Shown piece after piece: positions 16,434 through 24,558 of a stretch of DNA of 56,710 bases. The translations under genes were made by a program, and so were the position numbers. Source of the DNA: Planctomycetota bacterium. GTDB taxonomy: Bacteria > Planctomycetota > Phycisphaerae > Phycisphaerales > SM1A02. The notes beneath the pieces are model-generated. The model made no database searches. It was given only the letters and a program-made list of their open reading frames with translations, and had not been told where the DNA came from. Position 1 is the stretch's first letter, and every line of letters begins with the position of its first letter. The stretch spans positions 1-56,710 of the forward strand of contig QWPW01000022.1 in NCBI GenBank assembly GCA_003671025.1, read 5' to 3'.

Positions 16434-16464
16434 CACGACGCGCGTCATGCAAACGCGCGTCGTG
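16434..16464. terminator. Bidirectional intrinsic terminator
   Basis: A perfect 12-bp stem (CACGACGCGCGT / ACGCGCGTCGTG) with a 7-nt loop lies between the convergent mltA and zinc-ribbon genes. The plus-strand side is followed by TTCATTTT. It starts 1 nt after the stop of the minus-strand gene. Confidence 0.75.
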
Positions 16465-16465
16465 T

Positions 16466-17161
16466 TCATTTTGTCGGCGCGCCCGCATCGTCTGCCTTCT
16501 GCTTCCATCCCCAGCCACGTTCGCGTCGCGCGGGGTCTGTAGGTTGCCACCGAGGATCACGCTCATACGCGCTCCACGCCTGGCTGGAGTAGTTCCTTTG
16601 CGCGTCCACCGTCATGGTGGCAAACGACGCGGGAAACGCGCGGCTTCGGCGGAGTGGGCGCGTGCCATCGGCGGCGGCTTCGACTCTGAAGTTCGCCTCA
16701 TCATGAAGCGACCACACCTCGCCCACCACAGCGCCGGCAAGCAGTGCGGCGATGAGAATCCACGCCATCCGTTTCAACGGTCGCGCCGCGAGTTCCCAGG
16801 GAGCGGGCGCGGCTGTGTCTCGTCCACACTCGCTGCAAATCGTGCTGGATTCGTGGGCATATCCGCAGTGTGGACAGTGGCCAAGTCGTGCGCGCCTCAG
16901 TGCGGGAAGATGCACGCAGAGGATCTCGCCCAGATCGGCCAAGGGCGCGAGCCACCACAAGAACACCGAGGTTGCGGCGGTCGCCATCAATGTCTGCACC
17001 ATCATGAGAATCGACGGACCCATGCCGCCGATGAGCGCGCGTGCGACGCAGTAGCTCGCACCGAGAAACGCAAACGCGATGAGAAACAGCGCGGAAAAAA
17101 CCAACGCATGCACGCTCGCGGGCGCTCTTGCATCGTCGATCGAGGCGCGTTCACTACTCAT
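16466..17161 (-). CDS. Membrane protein with CPxCG...CxxCG zinc ribbon
   Basis: The 231-residue protein has two N-terminal hydrophobic segments (about 18-40 and 48-72), a cytosolic zinc ribbon with Cys96, Cys99, Cys109 and Cys112 (CPHCGYAHESSTICSECG), and a third membrane segment (131-150). The C-terminal part ends in a basic, Trp-containing tail. Ribbon-plus-membrane proteins of this type are frequent in Phycisphaerae, but their function is not established. The ATG at 17161 is preferred over the GTG at 17167 because TATCGT ends 7 nt upstream of it. Confidence 0.7.
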   Translation of the reverse strand: MSSERASIDDARAPASVHALVFSALFLIAFAFLGASYCVARALIGGMGPSILMMVQTLMATAATSVFLWWLAPLADLGEILCVHLPALRRARLGHCPHCGYAHESSTICSECGRDTAAPAPWELAARPLKRMAWILIAALLAGAVVGEVWSLHDEANFRVEAAADGTRPLRRSRAFPASFATMTVDAQRNYSSQAWSAYERDPRWQPTDPARRERGWGWKQKADDAGAPTK

Positions 17162-17168
17162 GATCACG

Positions 17169-17174
17169 ACGATA
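17169..17174 (-). promoter_or_regulatory. -10 hexamer TATCGT of the zinc-ribbon gene
   Basis: TATCGT (minus strand) ends 7 nt before the ATG at 17161; no ribosome-binding site lies between. Confidence 0.45.
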
Positions 17175-17209
17175 GCGGCGCGCCTTGAAACTGAGCAGAG
17201 GCCTATCCC

Positions 17210-17215
17210 TACACT
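17210..17215 (+). promoter_or_regulatory. -10 hexamer TACACT of the ABC transporter operon
   Basis: TACACT ends 8 nt before the ATG at 17224. TTGAAA at 17185 would be a -35 with a longish 19-nt spacer. No Shine-Dalgarno is visible. Confidence 0.5.
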
Positions 17216-17223
17216 GCGGACTT

Positions 17224-18231
17224 ATGGTTGCCGATGCCGCGCGTTCACACAATCCTCCGCATGCAATCGACCTCGTCGATGTCACCAAGATGTACGCGGG
17301 CAAAGTGCACGCACTCCAAGGAGTGTCGATGCAAGTTCGGCGCGGAGAGATCTTTGGACTGCTCGGACCCAACGGCGCGGGCAAGTCGACGTTGGTGAAG
17401 ATCATGGCCACCATCGTGCGTCCGACGACTGCGTCGGGCACGATTCTCGGCGCGCCGATTGGTCACCATCCCACGCTGGCGCGCGTGGGCTACCTACCAG
17501 AACACCATCGTTTTCCTCAGTATTTGACGGGTCGGCAGTGCGTAGAGTTTTTCGGCGCCATGTGTTTGATGCGCCGTCACGCGCGTCGCGCTCGCGCGGC
17601 TGAGATGCTCGATGTGGTGGGCATGGGCGCGTGGGGTGACCGACGCGTCTCGACGTATTCGAAAGGGATGCAACAACGCACCGGTCTCGCCGCCGCGTTG
17701 GTAAACGATCCCGAGTTGGTGATTCTTGATGAACCGACCGACGGCGTCGATCCCGTGGGTCGTCACGAGATTCGCGATGTGCTGCTCGCCATGCGCGACC
17801 AAGGACGCACCGTGTTTCTCAACAGTCACCTCTTAGGCGAAGTCGAATTGGTGTGTGACCGCGTGGCCATCATGCTCAAGGGCAAAGTGGAGCGACAGGG
17901 CTCGCTCGCTGAACTCACGCATGAGAGTCGGCGCTGGAAGATCGTCTTCGACGGCGCGGCACCGACTTGGATTTCCGAGTTCGGCGAACCTTCGCGCACC
18001 ACGGCGGATCGATCGTGCGTCGAGTTCAAGTCAGACGACATTGCGCGCGTGCAGAGTTTGATTGATCGCTTGCGCGCTGAGCATCATGCGATTGTCGGAG
18101 TGACCGAGACGCGTGAATCACTCGAGGATTTGTTCATGCGACTGGTGCGCGATGTGGATGGACGCAGCAGCGCAGTCGGCGCGTCGAACGTGAACTCAGC
18201 GATGCGCGCCACGACGGGAGCAACGCGATGA
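17224..18231 (+). CDS. ABC transporter ATP-binding protein
   Basis: The 335-residue protein has Walker A GLLGPNGAGKSTLVK, signature motif YSKGMQQRTGLAAAL, Walker B ELVILDEPTDGVDPVGR and the switch His in VFLNSHLLGEVE. About 100 C-terminal residues beyond the core (after ~225) are of the type seen in ABC-2 exporters of the CcmA/NatA class. It overlaps the permease gene by 4 nt (ATGA), so the two form a unit. It probably energises export or membrane remodelling; the cargo is unknown. Confidence 0.9.
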   Translation: MVADAARSHNPPHAIDLVDVTKMYAGKVHALQGVSMQVRRGEIFGLLGPNGAGKSTLVKIMATIVRPTTASGTILGAPIGHHPTLARVGYLPEHHRFPQYLTGRQCVEFFGAMCLMRRHARRARAAEMLDVVGMGAWGDRRVSTYSKGMQQRTGLAAALVNDPELVILDEPTDGVDPVGRHEIRDVLLAMRDQGRTVFLNSHLLGEVELVCDRVAIMLKGKVERQGSLAELTHESRRWKIVFDGAAPTWISEFGEPSRTTADRSCVEFKSDDIARVQSLIDRLRAEHHAIVGVTETRESLEDLFMRLVRDVDGRSSAVGASNVNSAMRATTGATR

Positions 18232-19415
18232 ACGCACCTTCGCCTCACGCGCAAAACGCGCAAAACCCGTCGGTTTCAGCAGTTTCCACCACCTCGACGC
18301 ACCCGTGCTATCGCGCGCATCTCACGCCGACTGATTACGTCGTGCAAACATGGGCGCTCTTCGGCTCGGCCTATCAAGAGCTCAACGCACGCAAACTTTT
18401 TTGGGTGGCACTCGCGCTCAACGCGCTCATCATCGGCGCCGTCGCGGCGATCGGCATTGACGACAGCGGCATTTCGATTCTCGGTTACGAGTTGGGAATC
18501 CCCGGCGTCACTGCCAAGTTGTTTCCCGATGGACAGCTATACAAACAAATCTTCTCCACGCTGGGAGTCGGCATTTGGTTGGCATGGCTCTCGACCATTC
18601 TTGCGCTGCTCTCCACCGCATCGATGTTTCCTGATCTGGCTACCGGCGGCGTGGACACCATGCTCTCGAAGCCGGTGGGACGCGGGCGTTTGTTCGTCAC
18701 CAAATTCGCCACTGGACTTCTCTTTACTGCGTTGCAGGTAGCGGTGTTCGCGGTGCTGGCGTTCCTCGTGCTCGGCATTCGCGGTGGAGTGTGGGAAGTG
18801 GGCATGTTCGTGGTCATCCCGCTCATGGTGGTGTTCTTCAGTTACTTGTTTGCCGTGCAAGCAGTGGTGGGAATGATCACGCGTTCACCGATTGCGTCGG
18901 TGATTGTCACGCTGTTGTTTTGGATCGTGATCTTTCTGGTGCACTCGGGTGAACAGTTCACGTTGCTGGGCATGACCGCATCGCGCTTGGAGATCGAGGC
19001 GCTCGAGCGCAAGATCGAAACGCTACAGACCGAAGACGCCAAGAGCGGAGTGATCCTGGCGGTGGAGGCGGAGAAGCCGCAACAGGCCAACTGGAAACTC
19101 GCGCATGACTTGTTTTACGCCGCGAAAACCATCATTCCCAAATCTACAGAGACCATAGGGCTCACCAGTCGCGCGCTCTCGTTGGCGGCAAACATGCCCA
19201 CTAATGACGAGGTTGAGGGCGAAGGCGAGGACGCATCTGCGCGGCAACAGCGAGGATTCTTCCGATCACGATCAGTGAGCGATCGCAAGTTGCGTCAGGC
19301 AATTCAAACTGAAATGGATTCGCGCAGCGTGTGGTGGGTGGTGGGAACGAGTTTCGCATTCGAGAGCGTGCTGTTGAGTTTTGGCATTTGGTATTTCAAG
19401 CGTCGAGACTTTTGA
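18228..19415 (+). CDS. ABC-2 type transporter permease
   Basis: The 395-residue protein has six predicted membrane helices, including LFWVALALNALIIGAVAAIG, WLAWLSTILALLSTASMFP, LFTALQVAVFAVLAFLVLG, VIPLMVVFFSYLFAVQAVV, SVIVTLLFWIVIFLV and a last one near the C-terminus. Helix 5 is followed by a long extramembrane stretch of roughly 110 residues that contains a coiled-coil-like segment. It is translationally coupled to the ATPase gene. Two sulfotransferase-like genes follow after 18 bp. Confidence 0.85.
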   Translation: MNAPSPHAQNAQNPSVSAVSTTSTHPCYRAHLTPTDYVVQTWALFGSAYQELNARKLFWVALALNALIIGAVAAIGIDDSGISILGYELGIPGVTAKLFPDGQLYKQIFSTLGVGIWLAWLSTILALLSTASMFPDLATGGVDTMLSKPVGRGRLFVTKFATGLLFTALQVAVFAVLAFLVLGIRGGVWEVGMFVVIPLMVVFFSYLFAVQAVVGMITRSPIASVIVTLLFWIVIFLVHSGEQFTLLGMTASRLEIEALERKIETLQTEDAKSGVILAVEAEKPQQANWKLAHDLFYAAKTIIPKSTETIGLTSRALSLAANMPTNDEVEGEGEDASARQQRGFFRSRSVSDRKLRQAIQTEMDSRSVWWVVGTSFAFESVLLSFGIWYFKRRDF

Positions 19416-19433
19416 GCACCGAGCAAGCCACTC

Positions 19434-20279
19434 ATGAGCGAGCGCGAATCCGTCTTCTTCTACACCTTCCACAAGTGCGCGAGCAGTCTCTTCGCGGACT
19501 TTGTGCTGCCACGTGTTGATGGACTGACGAGCGTCAATTACGCGGCGCAGATCTTTCGCGGCGAGATTGACGAGCGCAACGCGCGCGAGCGCATCATGTT
19601 TCATCCGAGTGGGCAGGTCTACGGTCCACTGCGACTCTCTGCGAATCCCACGTCGCGCGTGCGCGCGTTGCTCATCGATCACTGCGCGACTGAAGATTTC
19701 GTGCGCGAGCGCATCGCGGTGTTCTTGGTGCGCGATCCCCGTGACATCTTGGTGTCGGCGTATTACTCATTTGGATTCACGCACCCGTGGAGTCCCGACC
19801 CCGTCATTCGTGCTCAGCAAGAGATTCGTCGCGCTGCGATTTCAGCGCAAACCATCGACGAGTACGCAAGCGCCAACGCTCCGCTTCTGGCGCAACAATT
19901 CGCCTTGGCAGTGCGATTGCGCCACGCGTGTTCGCGCAGTGTGTTGCTGCGTTACGAGGACATGATTCACGATTGGCCTGTGTTCGAAGAGGCGTTGCAG
20001 AGGCACTTGCGGTTGGCGCCATCCGCGTTTCGTGGCGGCACTCGCATTCGCCAGTGGCTGCGGGCGTTGCAGAGGCACTTGCGGTTGGCACCATCCGCGT
20101 TGATGGAAATGCGCGCGCGCATCACGCCGCGCCAAACAGAAGACACATCTGCGCACCAACGTTCGGGCGCCACGGGAAGTCACGCGCGCAAGCTCACGCC
20201 CGAAACGGTGCAGGTGCTCGACGGCATCTTCGAAGGCGCGTTGTCCGACTTGGGATACCCATGCGGAGTCAAAGCGTGA
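19434..20279 (+). CDS. Sulfotransferase-like protein with internal duplication
   Basis: The 281-residue protein starts with FFYTFHKCASSLF, a P-loop-like PAPS 5'-phosphosulfate-binding loop, and has FLVRDPRDILVSAYYSFGF, the 3'-phosphate-binding block with RDPRD. It would transfer sulfate to a carbohydrate or lipid. The segment ALQRHLRLAPSA occurs twice, 24 codons apart, from a 39-bp direct repeat. The duplication lies just after the LLRYEDM block, where family members normally have a single helix. It may be a recent duplication that alters the fold. The gene overlaps the next by 19 nt. Confidence 0.7.
   Translation: MSERESVFFYTFHKCASSLFADFVLPRVDGLTSVNYAAQIFRGEIDERNARERIMFHPSGQVYGPLRLSANPTSRVRALLIDHCATEDFVRERIAVFLVRDPRDILVSAYYSFGFTHPWSPDPVIRAQQEIRRAAISAQTIDEYASANAPLLAQQFALAVRLRHACSRSVLLRYEDMIHDWPVFEEALQRHLRLAPSAFRGGTRIRQWLRALQRHLRLAPSALMEMRARITPRQTEDTSAHQRSGATGSHARKLTPETVQVLDGIFEGALSDLGYPCGVKA
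19991..20101 (+). repeat. 39-bp in-frame direct repeat (72-bp period)
   Basis: The sequence beginning GGCGTTGCAGAGGCACTTGC occurs at 19991-20029 and 20063-20101 with one mismatch. The period is exactly 24 codons, so the reading frame is kept. Confidence 0.9.
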
Positions 20280-21064
20280 AGTGGCTCTCGAACATTCTGG
20301 CACTGCGGCGACAGCCACCAGTATTCGTGTTTCAAGCAGGAAAGGTCGGCTCGAGCGCTGTGCGTTCCACGATCGTTGCATCGAGCGCTGAGCTTTGCAG
20401 TGGACGGCTCGGCGGGGGCATCGTTGAGCAGGCGCACGCCCACGCACACTTCACGCCCGAGGCACGACTCGCACTCGCGACGTGTCGGCGATGGCGTTTG
20501 CCGCACTTTGTGATTTGCCCTATTCGCGATCCTGTGTCACGGAATGTCTCCGCGTTCTTCGAAAACTTCGAACGAAACACGGGGCTTGCGTGGCAATCAG
20601 AGAACTGGACGACCGAGCGGTTGCTTGAGCTCTTCGAGCACCACGACCGTCACAACCTTCATCTCCCCATGCGCGACTGCATCGAGTGGTTCGATCGTCA
20701 CATGCAACCCACGTTTGACTTCGATGCGTTGGCGCAACCGTTTGATGTTGCGCGTCGTTGGCAGATCTATCGCGCAGGCGCGGCGCGGATTCTGATCTAT
20801 CGCGTTGATCTTGATCGAGCGGCGCAGTTGCAACTCATCGCGACGCTTCTGCAGCGTCCGCTGAGCGCATGGGTGCGTCAGAACGAAGCGCAAGACAAGG
20901 CGTATGCCCAGAGTTACGCCACGTTTTGTCGCGACGCAGTTTTGCCGGTGGAATACATCAATCGCATCAACGCGTCGCGCATGGCGCAGCATTTCTGGAG
21001 CGCCGAGGAACTCGCGCAACACGCAGCGAAGTGGTCAGCGAATCGCGCCACGACCAGCGCGTGA
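20261..21064 (+). CDS. Putative capsular-polysaccharide/sulfotransferase-type protein (NKWYS-like family)
   Basis: The 267-residue protein shows VFVFQAGKVGSSAVRSTIV (a nucleotide-binding-loop-like start), CPIRDPVSRNVSAFFENF, and near the C-terminus NRINASRMAQHFWSAEELAQHAAKW. The last motif resembles the end of the family described as putative capsular polysaccharide synthesis proteins (PF10364-like); this is from memory and not computed. ATG at 20261 is used, but the GTG at 20276 in GTGA overlap with the upstream stop is an alternative. With the preceding gene it may sulfate or decorate a surface glycan. Confidence 0.6.
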   Translation: MRSQSVKWLSNILALRRQPPVFVFQAGKVGSSAVRSTIVASSAELCSGRLGGGIVEQAHAHAHFTPEARLALATCRRWRLPHFVICPIRDPVSRNVSAFFENFERNTGLAWQSENWTTERLLELFEHHDRHNLHLPMRDCIEWFDRHMQPTFDFDALAQPFDVARRWQIYRAGAARILIYRVDLDRAAQLQLIATLLQRPLSAWVRQNEAQDKAYAQSYATFCRDAVLPVEYINRINASRMAQHFWSAEELAQHAAKWSANRATTSA

Positions 21065-21113
21065 CTTTCGAGTGTCGAACTATTGCGCGCGTTGAATCAT
21101 CGAGCGCGTCGCG

Positions 21114-21926
21114 TCAACGACCGAGTTGAGCGCCGCGATCACGCGCTGCGCGCAACGCTTCGCCCATCAACGCATCGATTCCAGCAGGACGCGTGGCGAC
21201 ATCGTCGAGACAGATCATGCCCGCGGCAGTGGTGCCGCCTTTGCTGGTCACCTTTGCGCGCAAAACTTCGGGCTCTTCGCGCGTGTCGTCGAGCAACGTT
21301 GCCGAACCGATCAGCGTTTCACGGGCAAGAATGCGCGCAGTTTCGGGCGAAAGTCCAATCTCTTCGGCCGCATGTGTCCACGCTTCGAGAAAGCGAAACA
21401 GGAACGCGGGGCCGGATCCGCTCACTGCAGTGACCGCATCAAACTGCGCTTCCGCAACGCGCACAGTGCGGCCAACCGCTTGAAAGAGTTGCTCGGCGCG
21501 CAGGAAATCCGCTTCCGAAATGGCGGCGTCTGAAGCGATCGCGGTGATGCCGCGTCGAACGGCGGCCGGCATGTTGGGCATCGCGCGCACAACGCGTGCC
21601 TTGCCGCCGAGCGCCGCGCGAATCGCATCCGTACCCACGCCCGCCATGACCGAAATCACCAGCGGCCCGTCAGCGCCAACCGTGCCAATACTCGCGGCAA
21701 CCGTGGCGAAATTCTGTGGCTTGACCGCGAGCACAAAGATCTCGCTCTCTGCGAGCCTGCTCGTCGACGTCACGCGCAGACCCATCTCCAACGCGAGATC
21801 CACGCGCGCGACATCGGGTTCGCACACGCCAATTTCACTCGGCGCATCGATGCCCGCAGAGATCGCGCCGCGCGCAATCGCGTGTCCGACATTGCCAAAT
21901 CCAACGATGACCAAGCGTGGTTGCAT
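21114..21926 (-). CDS. proC: Pyrroline-5-carboxylate reductase
   Basis: The 270-residue protein has the Rossmann start RLVIVGFGNVGHAIARGA, VLAVKPQNFATVA, RAMPNMPAAVRRGITAI, then AVSGSGPAFLFRFLEAW and the C-terminal signature VTSKGGTTAAGMICLDD. These match ProC, which reduces pyrroline-5-carboxylate to proline with NAD(P)H. The ATG at 21926 is used because TACGTT ends 7 nt upstream; a TTG 9 nt further out is rejected. Confidence 0.93.
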   Translation of the reverse strand: MQPRLVIVGFGNVGHAIARGAISAGIDAPSEIGVCEPDVARVDLALEMGLRVTSTSRLAESEIFVLAVKPQNFATVAASIGTVGADGPLVISVMAGVGTDAIRAALGGKARVVRAMPNMPAAVRRGITAIASDAAISEADFLRAEQLFQAVGRTVRVAEAQFDAVTAVSGSGPAFLFRFLEAWTHAAEEIGLSPETARILARETLIGSATLLDDTREEPEVLRAKVTSKGGTTAAGMICLDDVATRPAGIDALMGEALRAARDRGAQLGR

Positions 21927-21933
21927 GTCGCGC

Positions 21934-21939
21934 AACGTA
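21934..21939 (-). promoter_or_regulatory. -10 hexamer TACGTT of proC
   Basis: TACGTT (minus strand) ends 7 nt before the proC ATG. No Shine-Dalgarno lies between. Confidence 0.5.
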
Positions 21940-22023
21940 GCGAGTCGGGATCATCGCGGCGCATTGATGACGGCGCAAAGTGCTCGACGCACGCGACGCT
22001 TTCGGATCGCGGCGCTCATCCGA

Positions 22024-22029
22024 TACACT
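22024..22029 (+). promoter_or_regulatory. -10 hexamer TACACT of accA
   Basis: TACACT ends 8 nt before the accA ATG. TTCGGA at 22001 with a 17-nt spacer may be a weak -35. Confidence 0.55.
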
Positions 22030-22037
22030 CGCTCGAT

Positions 22038-23045
22038 ATGCCTCGCCCCGGTTACAGCCCGCTCTACCAACTCGACTTTGAGAATCCTGTGCTCGAAATC
22101 GAACGGCAGATCGATGCGATCGAGGAGCGCGCAGACGCTGAGCTCTACACCGATGAGCTCGCGCAACTCAACGAAACGCGCACCAGTTTGTTGACCAAGG
22201 TTTACGCGAATCTCACACCGTGGCAGACCGTGCGCATCGCGCGTCATCCGCTGCGTCCGCAGACCATCGACTACACATCCTTGATTTGCCGCGATTTTTG
22301 CGAGTTGCACGGCGATCGTTGCTTCGGCGATGACCCCGCGATCATCTCGGGCTTCGCGCGCATCGGCTCGATGAAGTGCATGTTCATCGGGCATCACAAG
22401 GGCAAGACCGTCGCCGAAAAAGTTTCCGCACACTTCGGCTGCGCTCATCCCGAGGGCTATCGCAAGGCGATGCTCAAGATGAAACTCGCGGCGAAACTCG
22501 GCCTTCCCATCGTGACCCTGATTGATACGCCAGGCGCGTATCCCGGCATTGGCAGCGAGCAGCGCGGACAAGCGCAAGCGATCGCCGTCAACTTGATGGA
22601 GATGAGTCGACTGCGCACGCCCATCGTTTCGGTGGTCATCGGTGAAGGCGGCTCGGGCGGCGCGTTGGGAATTGCGGTTGCCGATCGCGTGGCCATGCTC
22701 GAACACGCGTGGTACTCGGTGATTTCGCCTGAAGGCTGCGCGGCGATTCTGTGGAAAGAGTCGAACGAGCAAACAAACAATCGCGCCGCCGAATGTCTTG
22801 CGCTCACGGCGCGGCGCAATCTCGAAAACGGCTTGGTTGACGACGTGATTGCGGAACCGCTCGGCGGCGCGCATCGCGATCCGCGCAAGGCCGCCGATCG
22901 ATTGCAGACGTGGATCGTTGACCGACTGCGCGATCTTTCGCGCGTCAATCCCGAGACGTTGGTGCGCCAGCGATTTGAGAAGTTTCGCCGCATGGGTTCG
23001 TTCCATGACGAGCTCGCGGTGACGGTCAGCCAAGCGGCTCACTGA
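22038..23045 (+). CDS. accA: Acetyl-CoA carboxylase carboxyltransferase subunit alpha
   Basis: The 335-residue protein has the expected AccA length and blocks: LDFENPVLEIERQIDAIEE at the N-terminus, ARHPLRPQTIDYTSLI, FCELHGDRCFGDDPAIISG, PEGYRKAMLKMKLAAKLGLP, IDTPGAYPGIGSEQRGQAQA and GEGGSGGALGIAVADRV. With AccD it transfers the carboxyl group from carboxybiotin to acetyl-CoA for fatty-acid synthesis. accD is not adjacent. Confidence 0.96.
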   Translation: MPRPGYSPLYQLDFENPVLEIERQIDAIEERADAELYTDELAQLNETRTSLLTKVYANLTPWQTVRIARHPLRPQTIDYTSLICRDFCELHGDRCFGDDPAIISGFARIGSMKCMFIGHHKGKTVAEKVSAHFGCAHPEGYRKAMLKMKLAAKLGLPIVTLIDTPGAYPGIGSEQRGQAQAIAVNLMEMSRLRTPIVSVVIGEGGSGGALGIAVADRVAMLEHAWYSVISPEGCAAILWKESNEQTNNRAAECLALTARRNLENGLVDDVIAEPLGGAHRDPRKAADRLQTWIVDRLRDLSRVNPETLVRQRFEKFRRMGSFHDELAVTVSQAAH

Positions 23046-23181
23046 GCCACACGCGCCGCGGCAATCCTGCTCGCAAACATCGGTTGATGTCGACAGTTCG
23101 TTGCGCGGGCGCACGCTCTAGACCGAGTGTTTCTCCCATGTTTCGCGGCATTTTCGCGCAGTTTCAGAAGTCGGGATCGCT

Positions 23182-23210
23182 TTGACGCATGGCGGCGAGC
23201 CTGTTACTCT
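23182..23210 (+). promoter_or_regulatory. Sigma-70-type promoter of the DksA-like gene
   Basis: TTGACG at 23182-23187 and TACTCT at 23205-23210 are separated by 17 nt. The predicted transcript start near 23217 gives a leader of about 59 nt that contains a GGGAGAGAGAGA ribosome-binding region. Confidence 0.55.
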
Positions 23211-23275
23211 GCCGCCCCCTGCAGTGGGTGCGGACGACTGTCGTCCCGCGCGCTTCAGGGAGAGAGAGACACTTC

Positions 23276-24529
23276 TTGGCCACGAAGAAAGCACAGTCGA
23301 AGGGCGGCGCCGCGCCTGCCCTCAAGGCCAAATCGGCATCCGCCCCAGTTGCAAAGACTGTGGCGAAACCCGTCGCGAAAGCGGCAGCCACGAAGGCCTC
23401 AGCCAAACCTGCGCCCGCTGCGGCGAGCAAGTCCGCGAGCAAGCCCGCGAGCAAGTCACCCTCAAGCCTCATTGCGAAGTCGGGGACCAAACGGCCCGCC
23501 GCTGCTGCTTCGAGTAAGAGCTCTGCAACGAAGCCCGCGCCCGCGAAACCTACGTCCACCAAGTCTGCGTCAGGAAAGCCGGACGCAAAGAAGTCCGCTG
23601 GAAAAAAGGTCGAGGCTAAAAAGCCTGCCGCGACCAAGCCCGCACTCGCGGCGAAAACTTCTTCTGCAAAGGGTGCTGCGACCAAGCCTGCGGCAACAAA
23701 AGTGTCGCCCGCGGCAGTGAAATCCGCGGCCGCGCCGGCGAAGTCATCGCCCGCAGCGCCTGCAGCGAAAACTTCAAAGACGAAGGCATTGACGATCAAG
23801 CCTGCATCGGGAAAGGCCGCGATTGCGAAGCCTGTTGATGCCAAGAGCGCCATCGGCGCCAAGGGCGCGAAGGCCGCCAAGGGTGATCCCAAGGGCGCGA
23901 AAGCCAAGCAAGATCCATCCGAAACGCCCAACGTTCCGAAGAAGGGGCCGATTGATCTCGCGCAACACAAGTCGGTCGCTGCGGTCGCCGCGGCGATGCT
24001 CAATGCGCGCAATGACGGAACCGATTTCATCATGATCAACGGTCGTCGCGTGCGCGCGATTTCGACCAAGGGCATCACGCCGGCGAAGAAGTCAAAGGCT
24101 GCCTCTGCGGCGATTGTCGTTCCGCCCACGGATCTTCAGATCAAGTTGATCAAGACCAAGCTCTCGAAGAAAGAACTCGAGGAGTACCGCAATCTGCTGT
24201 TGGCCAAGCGACGACAGTTGTTCGCGATGCTCAACGGCATGGAGCAAGAAGCGCTTCGTTCGCCAGGTGGCCAACTTTCCAACATGCCGGTGCACATGGC
24301 TGACATGGGCTCCGATGTGTACGAGCAAGATTTCACGCTGGGAATGGCCGAAGCAGAGCGCAAGATCTTGGTTGAGATCGACGCCGCGCTGCAGCGCATC
24401 GAAGACAAAACGTTTGGCGTGTGCCAGATGTCGGGCAAGCCGATTTCCAAAGCGCGTCTCGATGCAAAGCCGTGGGCCAATTACACGATCGAAGCCGAGC
24501 GCATCATTGAATCCAACGGAACTCGCTGA
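23276..24529 (+). CDS. TraR/DksA C4-type domain protein with long Ala/Lys/Pro-rich tail
   Basis: The start is taken as TTG at 23276 (giving M-ATKKAQSK), which follows a purine-rich ribosome-binding region; an ATG at 23189 falls inside the promoter. The 417-residue product begins with about 230 residues of Lys/Ala/Pro/Ser low-complexity sequence like a histone H1 tail. A short conserved block (FIMINGRRVRAIS) follows, and then the DksA/TraR coiled-coil and zinc-finger region from ~296 (LSKKELEEYRNLLLAKRRQL...RIEDKTFGVCQMSGKPI). Only one of the four zinc cysteines is present (Cys near 382); the others are Ser or Tyr-containing positions. It probably binds RNA polymerase and, through the tail, nucleic acid. 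lspA follows 29 bp later. Confidence 0.75.
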   Translation: MATKKAQSKGGAAPALKAKSASAPVAKTVAKPVAKAAATKASAKPAPAAASKSASKPASKSPSSLIAKSGTKRPAAAASSKSSATKPAPAKPTSTKSASGKPDAKKSAGKKVEAKKPAATKPALAAKTSSAKGAATKPAATKVSPAAVKSAAAPAKSSPAAPAAKTSKTKALTIKPASGKAAIAKPVDAKSAIGAKGAKAAKGDPKGAKAKQDPSETPNVPKKGPIDLAQHKSVAAVAAAMLNARNDGTDFIMINGRRVRAISTKGITPAKKSKAASAAIVVPPTDLQIKLIKTKLSKKELEEYRNLLLAKRRQLFAMLNGMEQEALRSPGGQLSNMPVHMADMGSDVYEQDFTLGMAEAERKILVEIDAALQRIEDKTFGVCQMSGKPISKARLDAKPWANYTIEAERIIESNGTR

Positions 24530-24558
24530 CGAAGCTGTGTAAGGATGCGCTCGCTGTG

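Noticed and set aside
21951-23114. 387-codon antisense frame opposite accA
   Set aside because: accA is unambiguous; no motif in the antisense frame.
23189-23275. ATG at 23189 as the start of the DksA-like gene
   Set aside because: It lies between the -35 and -10 boxes of a good promoter. The TTG at 23276 has a purine-rich ribosome-binding region and yields the expected M-ATKK start.
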